Shown in pieces: positions 7,321 to 15,501 of a stretch of DNA of 32,982 nucleotides (within the stretch, counting starts at the first letter, position 1; every line of letters starts with the position of its first letter). Below the pieces are notes generated by a model. That model made no database searches. It saw nothing but the letters and a program-made list of their open reading frames with translations, and was not told where the DNA came from. Made by a program: the position numbers and the translations under genes. The stretch covers positions 1-32,982 of the forward strand of contig JAADEM010000069.1 in the NCBI GenBank assembly GCA_013153405.1, written 5' to 3'. Source of the DNA: Chlorobiota bacterium. Lineage in GTDB: Bacteria; Bacteroidota; Bacteroidia; Bacteroidales; Marinilabiliaceae.

Positions 7321-8532
7321 TTATGAGTTGTTTTTTGTAATCAGATCTATTATTTTACGCACTCCGTCTTCTTTTCTTATTTCTTCGCCCAGATTTACGG
7401 AATTGTTACGATACTTACTATCCGATATTTTATCCAGAGCTTTAGCCAGTCCGTCTACAGTTATTTTTTTTGACGAAACCGGTTTAGGACCAAGTCCCAT
7501 TTTGTATACCCGGTTGCCCCAGTAGAACTGATCTATCATTTCAGGCATGATGAACTGCGGAACTCCAGCTTTGGCTGCCATATGTGTTGTGCCGCTTCCT
7601 CCATGATGTATTACCCCTGCCATTTTGGGGAATAGGGCGTGATGGTTGGTGTCGTCAGTAATAAAAATATTGTCTGGATAATCTTCATTTCCCAGTCCTG
7701 TCCAGCCACGGCTGAGTACAATTCGCTGTCCGGCTTTTTGCGATGCTTCTATTACAATATCTGTGAATTTTTGCGGATTTTTTATGTGAACACTGCCGAA
7801 TCCGATATATACAGGTGGTTTTCCATTTTCAATAAACTCAATCAGATCTGCAGGTAGCTCTTCTTCTGCTTTACCAAAACAGTAACCGGTGTAGCTGAAC
7901 TTATATTTTTTATCCCATGTATTACAAGGAGGAGCAAGAGTGCGGTTGATGGCAAGCAGAGTATGACTTTCGCGTGTAAAATATTTATTTGAATCTTTTA
8001 CCGGAGGAAGACCTAATTCTTTACGTTTCTTGTCGAGCAACTTTTTCACAACCAGAGTTGACAACAGCTGAAACACTCCCCATGTTGCCACATTAAGTTG
8101 TTTCGGCATATTCTGGAACGGTATCAGCGGAGGCGGTTGTTTTCCCGGAAGCATCGGAGCATAAGCTATTCGGTAGAAAGGCATTTTACGATATTCGGCA
8201 ACAGTTGGAGCCGCCATTTCGCTTACGCTGGCAAAGAGAACATCTGCATCTTCGGTCTCTTTCATCATAAAATCGTACTGTTGTTGTACCGATGAAGCAA
8301 TAAAGTTGAACCCTTGTTTTGATGAGTTTACTCCATGTCCGAAGTCTTGCATCACTTTGTCGCTGTTTTCACTGTACAGAAACGGTTCCAACCCTTTTGA
8401 CCGGGTATACTCTCCGAATGTTTCAGGGACAGCTACAGCAACATTATGACCTTTTTCTTTAAGTGCGGATGCAATTTCAATAACAGGGTAAATATCACCT
8501 CTTGACCCTCTGCTTGAAAGAACTATCTTCAT
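7321..8532 (-). CDS. GT1-family glycosyltransferase, second copy (GT2)
   Basis: 403 residues, GT-B fold, of the YjiC / sterol-glucosyltransferase-like group (COG1819 type). The N-terminal acceptor domain opens with SSRGSRGDIYP (6-16), the glycan-binding loop typical of this group. The C-terminal donor domain has GFGSVHIKNP (244-253) and the nucleotide-sugar motif HHGGSGTTHMAAKAGVP (309-325) with DQFYWGNR (334-341). No signal peptide or membrane span. Its start codon is one base from the stop of rSAM2, so the two are translationally coupled. It is collinear with the first copy: by hand count 244 of the first 360 residues are identical with no gap (about 68%). It should transfer a sugar from a nucleotide donor to a hydrophobic or peptide acceptor; the acceptor is unknown. 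Confidence 0.85.
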   Translation of the reverse strand: MKIVLSSRGSRGDIYPVIEIASALKEKGHNVAVAVPETFGEYTRSKGLEPFLYSENSDKVMQDFGHGVNSSKQGFNFIASSVQQQYDFMMKETEDADVLFASVSEMAAPTVAEYRKMPFYRIAYAPMLPGKQPPPLIPFQNMPKQLNVATWGVFQLLSTLVVKKLLDKKRKELGLPPVKDSNKYFTRESHTLLAINRTLAPPCNTWDKKYKFSYTGYCFGKAEEELPADLIEFIENGKPPVYIGFGSVHIKNPQKFTDIVIEASQKAGQRIVLSRGWTGLGNEDYPDNIFITDDTNHHALFPKMAGVIHHGGSGTTHMAAKAGVPQFIMPEMIDQFYWGNRVYKMGLGPKPVSSKKITVDGLAKALDKISDSKYRNNSVNLGEEIRKEDGVRKIIDLITKNNS

Positions 8533-8533
8533 T

Positions 8534-9796
8534 TTACTCTTCTAAGTAATTTTCTATAGCTTCAATGTCAATATCCGGAAGTTCGAAATTATCAATCAGG
8601 TCACCTTTTGCTTTATGGTAAGCCCACGGAAGACGGAACAGCATTGATGTAGGGCTGAATATGAGAGATGAAGTTATCCAGCAGCCGTGGGTACACCAGC
8701 AGTTTGCTTTTCGGCCACCTCCTATTTCTTCAATCTCCTTTTTCATTACATCACTGTGGAGGGCTTTCTCCATATCGTAATCATAATCTCTCATATTGCC
8801 TATTGCCGGACGCATTTCGCAAGCGCGGAAATCGCCGTTGTGGTCGAACACAATGGTTGTTTCACCCGCAGTACATTTCATTCCCCAGTCTTTAGGCCCG
8901 AAAAAGTTTGCATCCTGAATATTGTTGAGGAAACGTACAAAGCCGAGATAATATGTTTCAGCTATTTTTCTTTTAACTCCTTTAAAGGTTTTGAAAAGAA
9001 TTTTTGCATGTTCGGCAACAAGAGGATAGACCTTTTTACGTAATTCCCGTATCTCTTCTTTTGTAAGCTCCTTAACATCCGGGTCTTTAGTATCACCTCT
9101 GATTATTTCAAAAAACTGAGTGGAGATAAGCTCTTTTTTCAGGAGGTATACTCCCAGGTCGAAAGCTTCATGGTATCCTTCGGGAGTGATAACAGTCGTG
9201 ACGTTTATCAGCAGATCGGGATTGTTGCCGTATTTCTCCTTGACAAGCTCCATGGTACGGATAGTTTTTTTGAAGTTACCCGGAACGCCTCTGATCTCGT
9301 CGTGAGTTTTTCCTAATCCGTCGATAGAGAAACTCAGGTGTAGTTTCATGCCCGGGCACTGTTCCAGAATTTGTCCTGTTTTTTCAATTATTTTTTCGGT
9401 GGACAATCCGTTTGTAGGGAGGTTTATCTCCTTTATTTTGTTGTTGTCGTAAAACAGTTTAATGATGTCGGCCAATTCGTCACGCAGGAATGGTTCTCCT
9501 CCTGAAAGCCATAGTTTACGGAATTCAGGTGATGTTTCCGAGATATGCTTTATCTGTTCAAAGGTCATATCCTGATTGCTGTTCAGGAAATCGTGATAAA
9601 AGCAGGTTTTACATTTTGAGTTACAGCGAGAGGTAATGAAAAGAAAAACCTCGGCTAGTTTCTTCTTACGGAAAATTGTCAGTTTTTCCTTTTGTTTTTT
9701 AGTGTTTTTATCGTTGTTTGTGTTTTTTTTCTCTGATGAGGAAACAGATTGTTCCTTTTCCTTCTCCCCGGTACCGGTTAAAACAGATTCAGTCAT
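8534..9796 (-). CDS. radical SAM protein with SPASM-like C-terminus, second copy (rSAM2)
   Basis: 420 residues. The radical SAM cluster motif CNSKCKTC gives C58, C62 and C65 (CxxxCxxC), followed by the SAM-binding LSGGEPFLR segment. The C-terminal third carries C308, C326 and the cluster CWCTHGC (C366, C368, C372). This is enough for one or two auxiliary iron-sulfur clusters, as in SPASM/twitch enzymes that modify peptides or sugars. The first 40 residues are Lys/Ser/Glu-rich and low in complexity. A promoter lies 30 bases upstream and GT2 follows one base after the stop. It is about three quarters identical, by eye, to rSAM1. Substrate unknown: no small peptide gene of the RiPP-precursor kind was found beside it. 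Confidence 0.88.
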   Translation of the reverse strand: MTESVLTGTGEKEKEQSVSSSEKKNTNNDKNTKKQKEKLTIFRKKKLAEVFLFITSRCNSKCKTCFYHDFLNSNQDMTFEQIKHISETSPEFRKLWLSGGEPFLRDELADIIKLFYDNNKIKEINLPTNGLSTEKIIEKTGQILEQCPGMKLHLSFSIDGLGKTHDEIRGVPGNFKKTIRTMELVKEKYGNNPDLLINVTTVITPEGYHEAFDLGVYLLKKELISTQFFEIIRGDTKDPDVKELTKEEIRELRKKVYPLVAEHAKILFKTFKGVKRKIAETYYLGFVRFLNNIQDANFFGPKDWGMKCTAGETTIVFDHNGDFRACEMRPAIGNMRDYDYDMEKALHSDVMKKEIEEIGGGRKANCWCTHGCWITSSLIFSPTSMLFRLPWAYHKAKGDLIDNFELPDIDIEAIENYLEE

Positions 9797-9825
9797 ATGA
9801 TTCGGAATTTTGTATTTTCGGATGG

Positions 9826-9855
9826 TAAAAGTATAAAAAAAGAATAAATAGCCAA
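9826..9855 (-). promoter_or_regulatory. promoter of rSAM2-GT2
   Basis: TTG (9855-9853) with a 19-base spacer to TACTTTTA (9833-9826) on the minus strand. The box continues as TACTTTTACCAT, the same as upstream of rSAM1, and sits at almost the same distance from the ATG (30 against 28 bases). Confidence 0.6.
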
Positions 9856-10022
9856 GTTTATATCAGAAAATTCAGATACTTGGATTATTTACCGAAATTT
9901 AAGATAAAGAACATATTTGAGGTTTATTAAAATGCTCTTTACCTGCAGTCAGTATTATTATCAGTTAGGTAGCATTCCTAAATGTTCAAAAATACAGAAC
10001 CTGACCTTTATGGTGGCGGAGA

Positions 10023-11228
10023 TTATTTTTCTGATATAATTCTGACAATCTCTTTTACTCCGTTTTCATTTTTCATTTCCTCACCAAGCCGGGCTGCATT
10101 TTTGCGGAATTTATCGTTTGATATTTCCTGAAGAGCTTTGGTAAGTTTTTCTACTGTAAGTTTTTTTGATGATATTGGTTTTGGGCCCAGTTCGAGCTTA
10201 AAAATACGGTTTCCCCAATAATACTGATCTATAATTTCAGGCATAATAAACTGCGGAACTCCAGCTTTTGCTCCAGTGTGTGTAGTGCCGCTTCCTCCGT
10301 GGTGCATTACACCTGCCATTTTAGGAAAAAGAAGAGAATGGTTAGTGTCACCGGTTACAAATATGTTGTCCGGGTATTGTTTATTTCCCAGGCCAGTCCA
10401 GCCTTTACTCAGCACCACTCTTTTACCGCTTTTGTCTGCCGCTTCAATTACCATGTCGGTGAATTTGTCCGGATTTTTTATATGTACACTTCCGAAACCG
10501 ATATAAACAGGAGCATCTCCGTTTTCGATAAAATTAAGAAGTTCTTCGGGAAGTTCTCCTTCCGGCTGTCCGAAACAATATCCGGTATAGCTGTATTTGT
10601 ATCTGTTTATCCAGTCGGGGCTGGGAGGGGCAAGCTGCTTGTTAAAGGCAAGCAGAGTATGGCTTCTGTCAGTAAAATATTTGTTGGGATTACCAATTGG
10701 TTGCAGTCCCAGTTCTTTTCGTTTTTCGTTAAGGAATTTTCTAAGAATATATCTTGAGAAAAGTTGAAATGTTTTCCAGCTGAGGCGGTTAATAGCAGGT
10801 GGCAGATTCTGCAGCGGTAACAACGGATGAGGTTGAGAACCCGGCAATACCGGAGCATAAGCCAAGCGGAAGAACGGTATGTTTCTGTATTCTCCAATGG
10901 TAGGAGCAGCAATTTCGCTTACACTGGCAAGAAGCACATCTGCATTCTTTGTCTCTTCAAGCATAAAGTCGAGTTGCTGATTCACGGATGATGCTATGAA
11001 ACTGAGCCCGTTTCTGGAAGCATTTACTCCACTGCCCATATCTTTCATCACTTTGCCGCTGTCTTCAGAATAGAGGTGAACATTAATACCTTTCTTTTTT
11101 GCAATATCGCCGAATGTTTCGGGAATGCCGGCAATCACATCGTGGCCTTTATTTTGCAGGGCTGATGCTATTTCCAATACCGGATATATATCTCCGCGTG
11201 AACCGCGGCTTGAAAGAACTATTTTCAC
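10023..11228 (-). CDS. GT1-family glycosyltransferase, first copy
   Basis: 401 residues, the same family and layout as its paralogue at 7321-8532. SSRGSRGDIYP is at 6-16, GFGSVHIKNP at 244-253 and HHGGSGTTHTGAKAGVP at 309-325. The two align without gaps over at least 360 residues. The most variable parts are residues 41-50 and about 140-170 in the N-terminal acceptor domain, while the donor-binding half is strongly conserved. That pattern suggests the copies share a sugar donor but may differ in acceptor (inference). It begins 33 bases after the rSAM1 stop, so it is in the same transcript. No convincing terminator follows, and the next cassette's promoter lies in the 226-base gap downstream. 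Confidence 0.85.
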   Translation of the reverse strand: MKIVLSSRGSRGDIYPVLEIASALQNKGHDVIAGIPETFGDIAKKKGINVHLYSEDSGKVMKDMGSGVNASRNGLSFIASSVNQQLDFMLEETKNADVLLASVSEIAAPTIGEYRNIPFFRLAYAPVLPGSQPHPLLPLQNLPPAINRLSWKTFQLFSRYILRKFLNEKRKELGLQPIGNPNKYFTDRSHTLLAFNKQLAPPSPDWINRYKYSYTGYCFGQPEGELPEELLNFIENGDAPVYIGFGSVHIKNPDKFTDMVIEAADKSGKRVVLSKGWTGLGNKQYPDNIFVTGDTNHSLLFPKMAGVMHHGGSGTTHTGAKAGVPQFIMPEIIDQYYWGNRIFKLELGPKPISSKKLTVEKLTKALQEISNDKFRKNAARLGEEMKNENGVKEIVRIISEK

Positions 11229-11261
11229 ATTCTCAGTTTTTAGGATGTTTTAAATATTTAT

Positions 11262-12506
11262 TCAATAATTTTCAATTGCTTTGATATTAATCTCAGGAAG
11301 TTCAAAGTTTTTCACAAGGTCACCTTTTGCTTTTTGATATGCCCGGGGGATACGGAACAGCATAGTGTACGGACTGTATTTTATCGATGATGTTATCCAG
11401 CACCCGTGAGTACACCAGCAGTTTGCTCTTTCGCCTCCTCCTATCTCGTATATCTCTTTTTTCATAGCATCGCTATAAAGAGCTTTACTCAGGTCATAGT
11501 CATAATCTTTCATATTACCTATTGGCGGTCGCATTTCGCAGGAACGGAAATCACCGTTGTGGTCGAGAACAAATGTTGTTTCTCCGGCGGTACAGGACAT
11601 TCCCCAATGGTGAGGTCCTTGCAGGTTAGCATCCTGAATATTATTGATAAACCTTACGTAACCAAGAAAATATTTTTTAGCAATTTCACGCTTAACACCT
11701 TTAAAATGGCTGAACAGACGGTTTGCCTGTTCGTTTATCAGCGGATAAACTTTTTTACGCAATGCACGTACCTCTTCAGGTGTAAGGTCTTTTGTATGCG
11801 GATCCTTGGGGTCGCCGCGGACAATTTCGAAAAACTGTGTTGCTATAAGATCCTTTTTCAGGAGATACACACCCAGATCGAAAGCTTCGTTGTAACCCTC
11901 GGGAGTGATAACGGTTGCCACATTAACTATCAGGTCTCTGTTATCGCCGTATTTCTCTTTTATGAGTTCCATTGTACGGATAGTCTTTTTGAAGTTGCCC
12001 GGGACTCCTCTTATTTTATCATGTGTTTCGCCTATTCCGTCAAGTGAGAAGTTTAATAACACCCTCATGTCCGGGCATTGTTCAAGAATCCGGCCTGTTT
12101 TCTCAACTATTCGTTCGGTCAGCAGTCCGTTGGTTGGGAGGCTTATCTCTTTTATCTTGTTATTGTCGTAAAACAGTTTGATTATCTCAACCAGTTCATC
12201 GCGCATAAACGGTTCACCACCCGACAGCCATAATTTGTTAAACTGAGGTGCTGTTTCCGACAGTTTTTTTATTTGCTCAAAAGTCATATCCTGATTGCTG
12301 TTCAGGAAGTCGTGATAAAAGCAGGTTTTACATTTTGAGTTACAGCTTGATGTTATAAACAGGAAAACTTCGTTAAGTTTTTTCTTCCGGAATATCTTAT
12401 AATTATGTTTTCGTTTGGCAAATTCGTCAATTTCGTATTGGGTATTGTCAGAAGTGTTTTGTGAAACTCTTTCCTTTACACCTTCTTTCAAAACAGTTTC
12501 GTTCAT
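11262..12506 (-). CDS. radical SAM protein with SPASM-like C-terminus, first copy (rSAM1)
   Basis: 414 residues from the ATG at 12506. The frame is open to a TTG at 12530, but that lies at or above the predicted transcription start. The ATG-start sequence MNETVLKEG also lines up with MTESVLTGT of the paralogue, so I chose the ATG. The CxxxCxxC motif (CNSKCKTC) lies about 55 residues in and is followed by LSGGEPFMR. The C-terminal Cys set is the same as in rSAM2 (CTAGET, CEMRP, CWCTHGC). It heads the four-gene run rSAM1-GT-rSAM2-GT. Both copies keep every cluster ligand, so both should be active; the reaction is not predictable from sequence. Confidence 0.88.
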   Translation of the reverse strand: MNETVLKEGVKERVSQNTSDNTQYEIDEFAKRKHNYKIFRKKKLNEVFLFITSSCNSKCKTCFYHDFLNSNQDMTFEQIKKLSETAPQFNKLWLSGGEPFMRDELVEIIKLFYDNNKIKEISLPTNGLLTERIVEKTGRILEQCPDMRVLLNFSLDGIGETHDKIRGVPGNFKKTIRTMELIKEKYGDNRDLIVNVATVITPEGYNEAFDLGVYLLKKDLIATQFFEIVRGDPKDPHTKDLTPEEVRALRKKVYPLINEQANRLFSHFKGVKREIAKKYFLGYVRFINNIQDANLQGPHHWGMSCTAGETTFVLDHNGDFRSCEMRPPIGNMKDYDYDLSKALYSDAMKKEIYEIGGGERANCWCTHGCWITSSIKYSPYTMLFRIPRAYQKAKGDLVKNFELPEINIKAIENY

Positions 12507-12533
12507 TGATTTTGTATTTGAATTTTTCAATGG

Positions 12534-12562
12534 TAAAAGTATGAAATTTTGAAAGAATGCAA
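12534..12562 (-). promoter_or_regulatory. promoter of rSAM1-GT
   Basis: TTG (12562-12560) with an 18-base spacer to TACTTTTA (12541-12534) on the minus strand. It is followed by CCATTGAAAA, close to the rSAM2 promoter sequence. Confidence 0.55.
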
Positions 12563-12620
12563 AATCAGGAGATTAGTATTCGGATTTTATTGAGATAATA
12601 TAGTATAAGCACTTAAAATA

Positions 12621-13190
12621 TTAAGGATTCAGAGAACGGTTTATTATGGCATCAATAGCATCAATAAGTTTGTCGGGACTGACAGTGCGCCATTTTATTT
12701 CGTTGAACACTCCATCGTATATCATATAGTTGTAAAGGCCTATTTTGTCAAATTCGGACAAAACGTGCTCTCTGAAATTGATTGCAGCTATCCATCCGTC
12801 CTCTATATCGTTGAACCAGTCTTCGTAGTAGGAGTCGTCGGAAAAATGAAAGTTGAGAACGTTTTCACCTATCAGTATAAACTTTGAGATATTGTTATCT
12901 TCAAGATGTTCAACTATATTTCGTTTAAAATACATGATGTCGTTGTAAAGCAGGTCGTTCCATTCACCCATAAGTTCAATTACAGCAGCACCTTTTTCGT
13001 AATCGGCGTACAGCAGTTTCATGTAGAGGGTATTTGAGCCGAATTCGTCCCAGCCGGGGTGAATGTAATGATCGTATATGGTATTGCGGCAAAGAAAAGG
13101 ATCGTGTTTTAGGCCGTAAAATGGCGAGAGCTTATCCTTGTAACAATTGTATACTTTTTCCCAGCGTCGGTATGGTTCTATATCCTGCAT
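12621..13190 (-). CDS. conserved Bacteroidota hypothetical protein
   Basis: 189 residues, acidic and rich in Trp/Tyr. There is no signal peptide and no membrane segment, so it is probably cytoplasmic. From memory, proteins of this length and pattern (YDHYIHPGWDEFGSNTLYMKLLY near residue 40, then IELMGEWNDLLYNDI) recur in Bacteroidales genomes as hypotheticals of unknown function. The acidic FHFSDDSYYEDWFNDIEDGW segment is notable but fits no motif I can name. It has its own promoter box (13212-13205), and the transporter upstream ends in a strong terminator, so it is probably a separate transcription unit. I give it no function. Confidence 0.8.
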   Translation of the reverse strand: MQDIEPYRRWEKVYNCYKDKLSPFYGLKHDPFLCRNTIYDHYIHPGWDEFGSNTLYMKLLYADYEKGAAVIELMGEWNDLLYNDIMYFKRNIVEHLEDNNISKFILIGENVLNFHFSDDSYYEDWFNDIEDGWIAAINFREHVLSEFDKIGLYNYMIYDGVFNEIKWRTVSPDKLIDAIDAIINRSLNP

Positions 13191-13204
13191 TCCTGTTTTT
13201 TGTG

Positions 13205-13212
13205 CAAATTTA
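13205..13212 (-). promoter_or_regulatory. -7 box of the hypothetical gene, abutting a terminator
   Basis: TAAATTTG on the minus strand is an exact TAnnTTTG box 15 bases before the ATG. Its -33 region falls within the hairpin of the preceding terminator (13218-13248), so terminator and promoter share DNA. Confidence 0.55.
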
Positions 13213-13248
13213 TAAAAAACGGCTGCTTCCGAACAGGAAACAGCCGTT
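13212..13248 (-). terminator. intrinsic terminator of the sugar transporter gene
   Basis: On the minus strand AACGGCTG (13248-13241) pairs with CAGCCGTT (13225-13218). A TTCC/GGAA extension makes the stem longer, and the hairpin runs straight into six T. It lies 25 bases after the transporter's stop codon. Confidence 0.88.
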
Positions 13249-13272
13249 AAAAAAATATTGCTTATGTTTTTT

Positions 13273-14487
13273 TTAAGTTCTGATCTTATGCCCGCTCAGT
13301 GCATAATAAAGTATGTAGAAGAATATCGGAACTATCAGCCAGTAGGCCTCCTGAGCACCAATTGCATCCTTAAGGAAGCCATAAATGGTAGGAATCAGAG
13401 CACCACCTACTATGGCAATAACCATCAGTGAAGACCCTGTTTTGGTAAACTTACCGAGGTCGGCCATTGCAAGCGGCCAAAGAGCCGGCCACATCAGTGA
13501 TTCACCAAGTGCAATGAAAACGATGAAATAGATGGATACATCACCCGGGACAAGCACTACGGCAAGAGAACCGATAATGGCGGTAATGGCACAAATTATC
13601 AGAGCTTTATCCTGAGATATATACTTAGGTATAAAAATTATACCAGCAATGTAACCGAGCACAAGTCCGATTGGAGCTATCCAGGCGTAGTGCTCAGGAT
13701 TAGGCAAACCTAATGTGTCGGCATAATCGACCAGTGTTCCGAGAGCAATTGTTTCGGCTCCCACATAAAGGAACAGGGCCAGAACACCAAGCAAAAGATG
13801 AGGGAACTGCCATATTGATGTTTTTGTTGCAGCGTAAGGTGATTCATCTTCTTTACCTTCTTCTTCTCCGGCAGCTTTTACCTCAGGAAGCGGTGATAAA
13901 AAAGCCAGAACTCCCAATGCCAGAAATACGGCAATTATAATATAGAACGGCAGATTTATGTCGGTAAGCTGTACGTTATCCACGCTTTTGCCGATTACCA
14001 ATGCCAGGAACATAGGAGCAATAGGCCAGGCAAGCTTGTTGGCAATACCCATAATACTCATTCTCTTGGCTGCACTCTCCATAGGGCCTAATATGGTTAT
14101 GTAGGGATTAACAGTGGCCTGTAAGAATGTGTTTCCCATACCGCTGATGAATGATGCCACAAGGAAAAGCGTTAAGCTGCCCATTTCGGCTGAAGGCAGG
14201 TATAGGTAGAAACCAAGGGCAAACATCAGGAATGATAAGGCCATTGTTTTTTTGTATCCGATCTTTTTTATAACCAATGATGCCGGATATCCAAAAATAA
14301 CGAAGGCAGAGAATGTTGCAGCCAGAACCAGGTAAGACTGCCCTGATGAAATGTTAAGCTCCTGTTTTAGTAACGGGATTAGATAGCTGTTTATTCCCAA
14401 AGCAAAACCGATAGCAAAGAACATTGTTCCTATTATGGCCAATGGCACCAAATACGAACCGTTCTTATTAGAAGAAGTGTTTGTCAT
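13273..14487 (-). CDS. FucP/GluP-type MFS sugar transporter
   Basis: 404 residues with about 12 hydrophobic segments and a charged central loop (EEEGKEDESPYAATK, near 210-225), the layout of the major facilitator superfamily. GNTFLQATVNPYITILG (near residue 120) is the sugar:H+ symporter signature of the FucP / glucose-galactose group, and MWPALWPLAMADLGK in the second half also fits. It should sit in the inner membrane and import a hexose or related sugar with protons; the exact sugar is not predictable. It is a single-gene unit by its terminator. No sugar catabolism genes lie next to it. Confidence 0.88.
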   Translation of the reverse strand: MTNTSSNKNGSYLVPLAIIGTMFFAIGFALGINSYLIPLLKQELNISSGQSYLVLAATFSAFVIFGYPASLVIKKIGYKKTMALSFLMFALGFYLYLPSAEMGSLTLFLVASFISGMGNTFLQATVNPYITILGPMESAAKRMSIMGIANKLAWPIAPMFLALVIGKSVDNVQLTDINLPFYIIIAVFLALGVLAFLSPLPEVKAAGEEEGKEDESPYAATKTSIWQFPHLLLGVLALFLYVGAETIALGTLVDYADTLGLPNPEHYAWIAPIGLVLGYIAGIIFIPKYISQDKALIICAITAIIGSLAVVLVPGDVSIYFIVFIALGESLMWPALWPLAMADLGKFTKTGSSLMVIAIVGGALIPTIYGFLKDAIGAQEAYWLIVPIFFYILYYALSGHKIRT

Positions 14488-14656
14488 AATCTGTTTTTTT
14501 AATGATAATTGTTTAGCTTGATAAAAATATTATTTTTTGTTGAGTTTTAATTTTATTGTGAACATTTTTTGTTTTTATTGTGTTTTTTTACAATGACATA
14601 AACATCTGTTTCCTAAACACGGATTTATGATGTTACTTTGAAAAAATTACCTTGAT

Positions 14657-15466
14657 ATGGAAACTGAAAAAATACTATTTGCTTTTGTTCTTACATTGTT
14701 TGCCGGACTGAGTACCGGCATAGGTAGTGCCATGGCTTTTTTTGCAAAACGGACAAATACCCGTTTCCTCTCACTTGCTCTGGGTTTCTCGGCAGGTGTT
14801 ATGATATATGTTTCTTTTGTGGAAATATTCGATGAAGCCGACAGGGTTTTGTCGGAGGCTTACGGTGACAGGCTGGGAACATTTTATACCGTTCTCTCTT
14901 TTTTCGGCGGGATGATGCTCATAGCTCTTATTGATAAATTTATTCCCACAGAAGAGAACCCGCATGAAATGCACTCGATTGAGGAAATGAGCGGTAAGAA
15001 AAAGAGAAAAGATAAAAAGCTAATGCGGATGGGGCTGCTTACGGCTCTTGCTATAGGAATTCATAATTTTCCTGAAGGACTGGCAACTTTTACGGCGGCT
15101 TTGCAGGATCCCAATATTGGTGTTGCAATAGCTATAGCCATTGCGATTCATAATATTCCGGAAGGAATAGCCGTATCGGTGCCTATCTATTATGCCACAG
15201 GAGATAAGAAGAAAGCATTCAAACTGAGTTTTTTGTCTGGTCTTTCCGAGCCGGTAGGAGCATTGATAGGATATCTTATTCTGATGCCATTTATGGGCCC
15301 TTTGACATTTGGAATTTTATTTGCGGCAGTTGCCGGTATTATGGTTTTTATCAGTCTTGACGAACTGCTGCCTGCTGCCCGGGAGTACGGAGAGCATCAC
15401 CTCTCTATATACGGAATGGTGGGTGGAATGGTGGTGATGGCTGTGAGCCTGTTATTGCTGATGTAA
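14657..15466 (+). CDS. zupT: ZIP-family divalent metal transporter (ZupT-like)
   Basis: 269 residues with about eight membrane segments. The paired metal-site motifs are HNFPEG (136-141) and HNIPEG (165-170), both diagnostic of ZupT/GufA-type ZIP transporters, and E56 in SFVEIF is a further likely ligand. A cytoplasmic loop with His and many Lys (about 100-123) separates segments 3 and 4. It imports zinc, and possibly iron or manganese, across the inner membrane. It is followed 35 bases later by nth on the same strand, probably as an operon. A one-mismatch -7 box (TTACTTTG, 14633-14640) lies just upstream. No Zur or Fur-like operator was recognised. Confidence 0.92.
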   Translation: METEKILFAFVLTLFAGLSTGIGSAMAFFAKRTNTRFLSLALGFSAGVMIYVSFVEIFDEADRVLSEAYGDRLGTFYTVLSFFGGMMLIALIDKFIPTEENPHEMHSIEEMSGKKKRKDKKLMRMGLLTALAIGIHNFPEGLATFTAALQDPNIGVAIAIAIAIHNIPEGIAVSVPIYYATGDKKKAFKLSFLSGLSEPVGALIGYLILMPFMGPLTFGILFAAVAGIMVFISLDELLPAAREYGEHHLSIYGMVGGMVVMAVSLLLLM

Positions 15467-15501
15467 GATGATGGACTTAATAGTAAAAACAGATTTTTGA
15501 C

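Noticed and set aside
9797-10022. RiPP precursor peptide gene beside the radical SAM genes
   Set aside because: Only chance frames are seen: a 16-codon and a 35-codon plus-strand frame, the latter running into the GT gene on the opposite strand. There is no leader/core pattern and no promoter.
11406-12047. 213-codon plus-strand frame opposite rSAM1
   Set aside because: It is fully antisense to a well-conserved radical SAM gene, and Cys/Phe/Tyr-rich as expected of a shadow frame. A similar shadow occurs opposite the paralogue.
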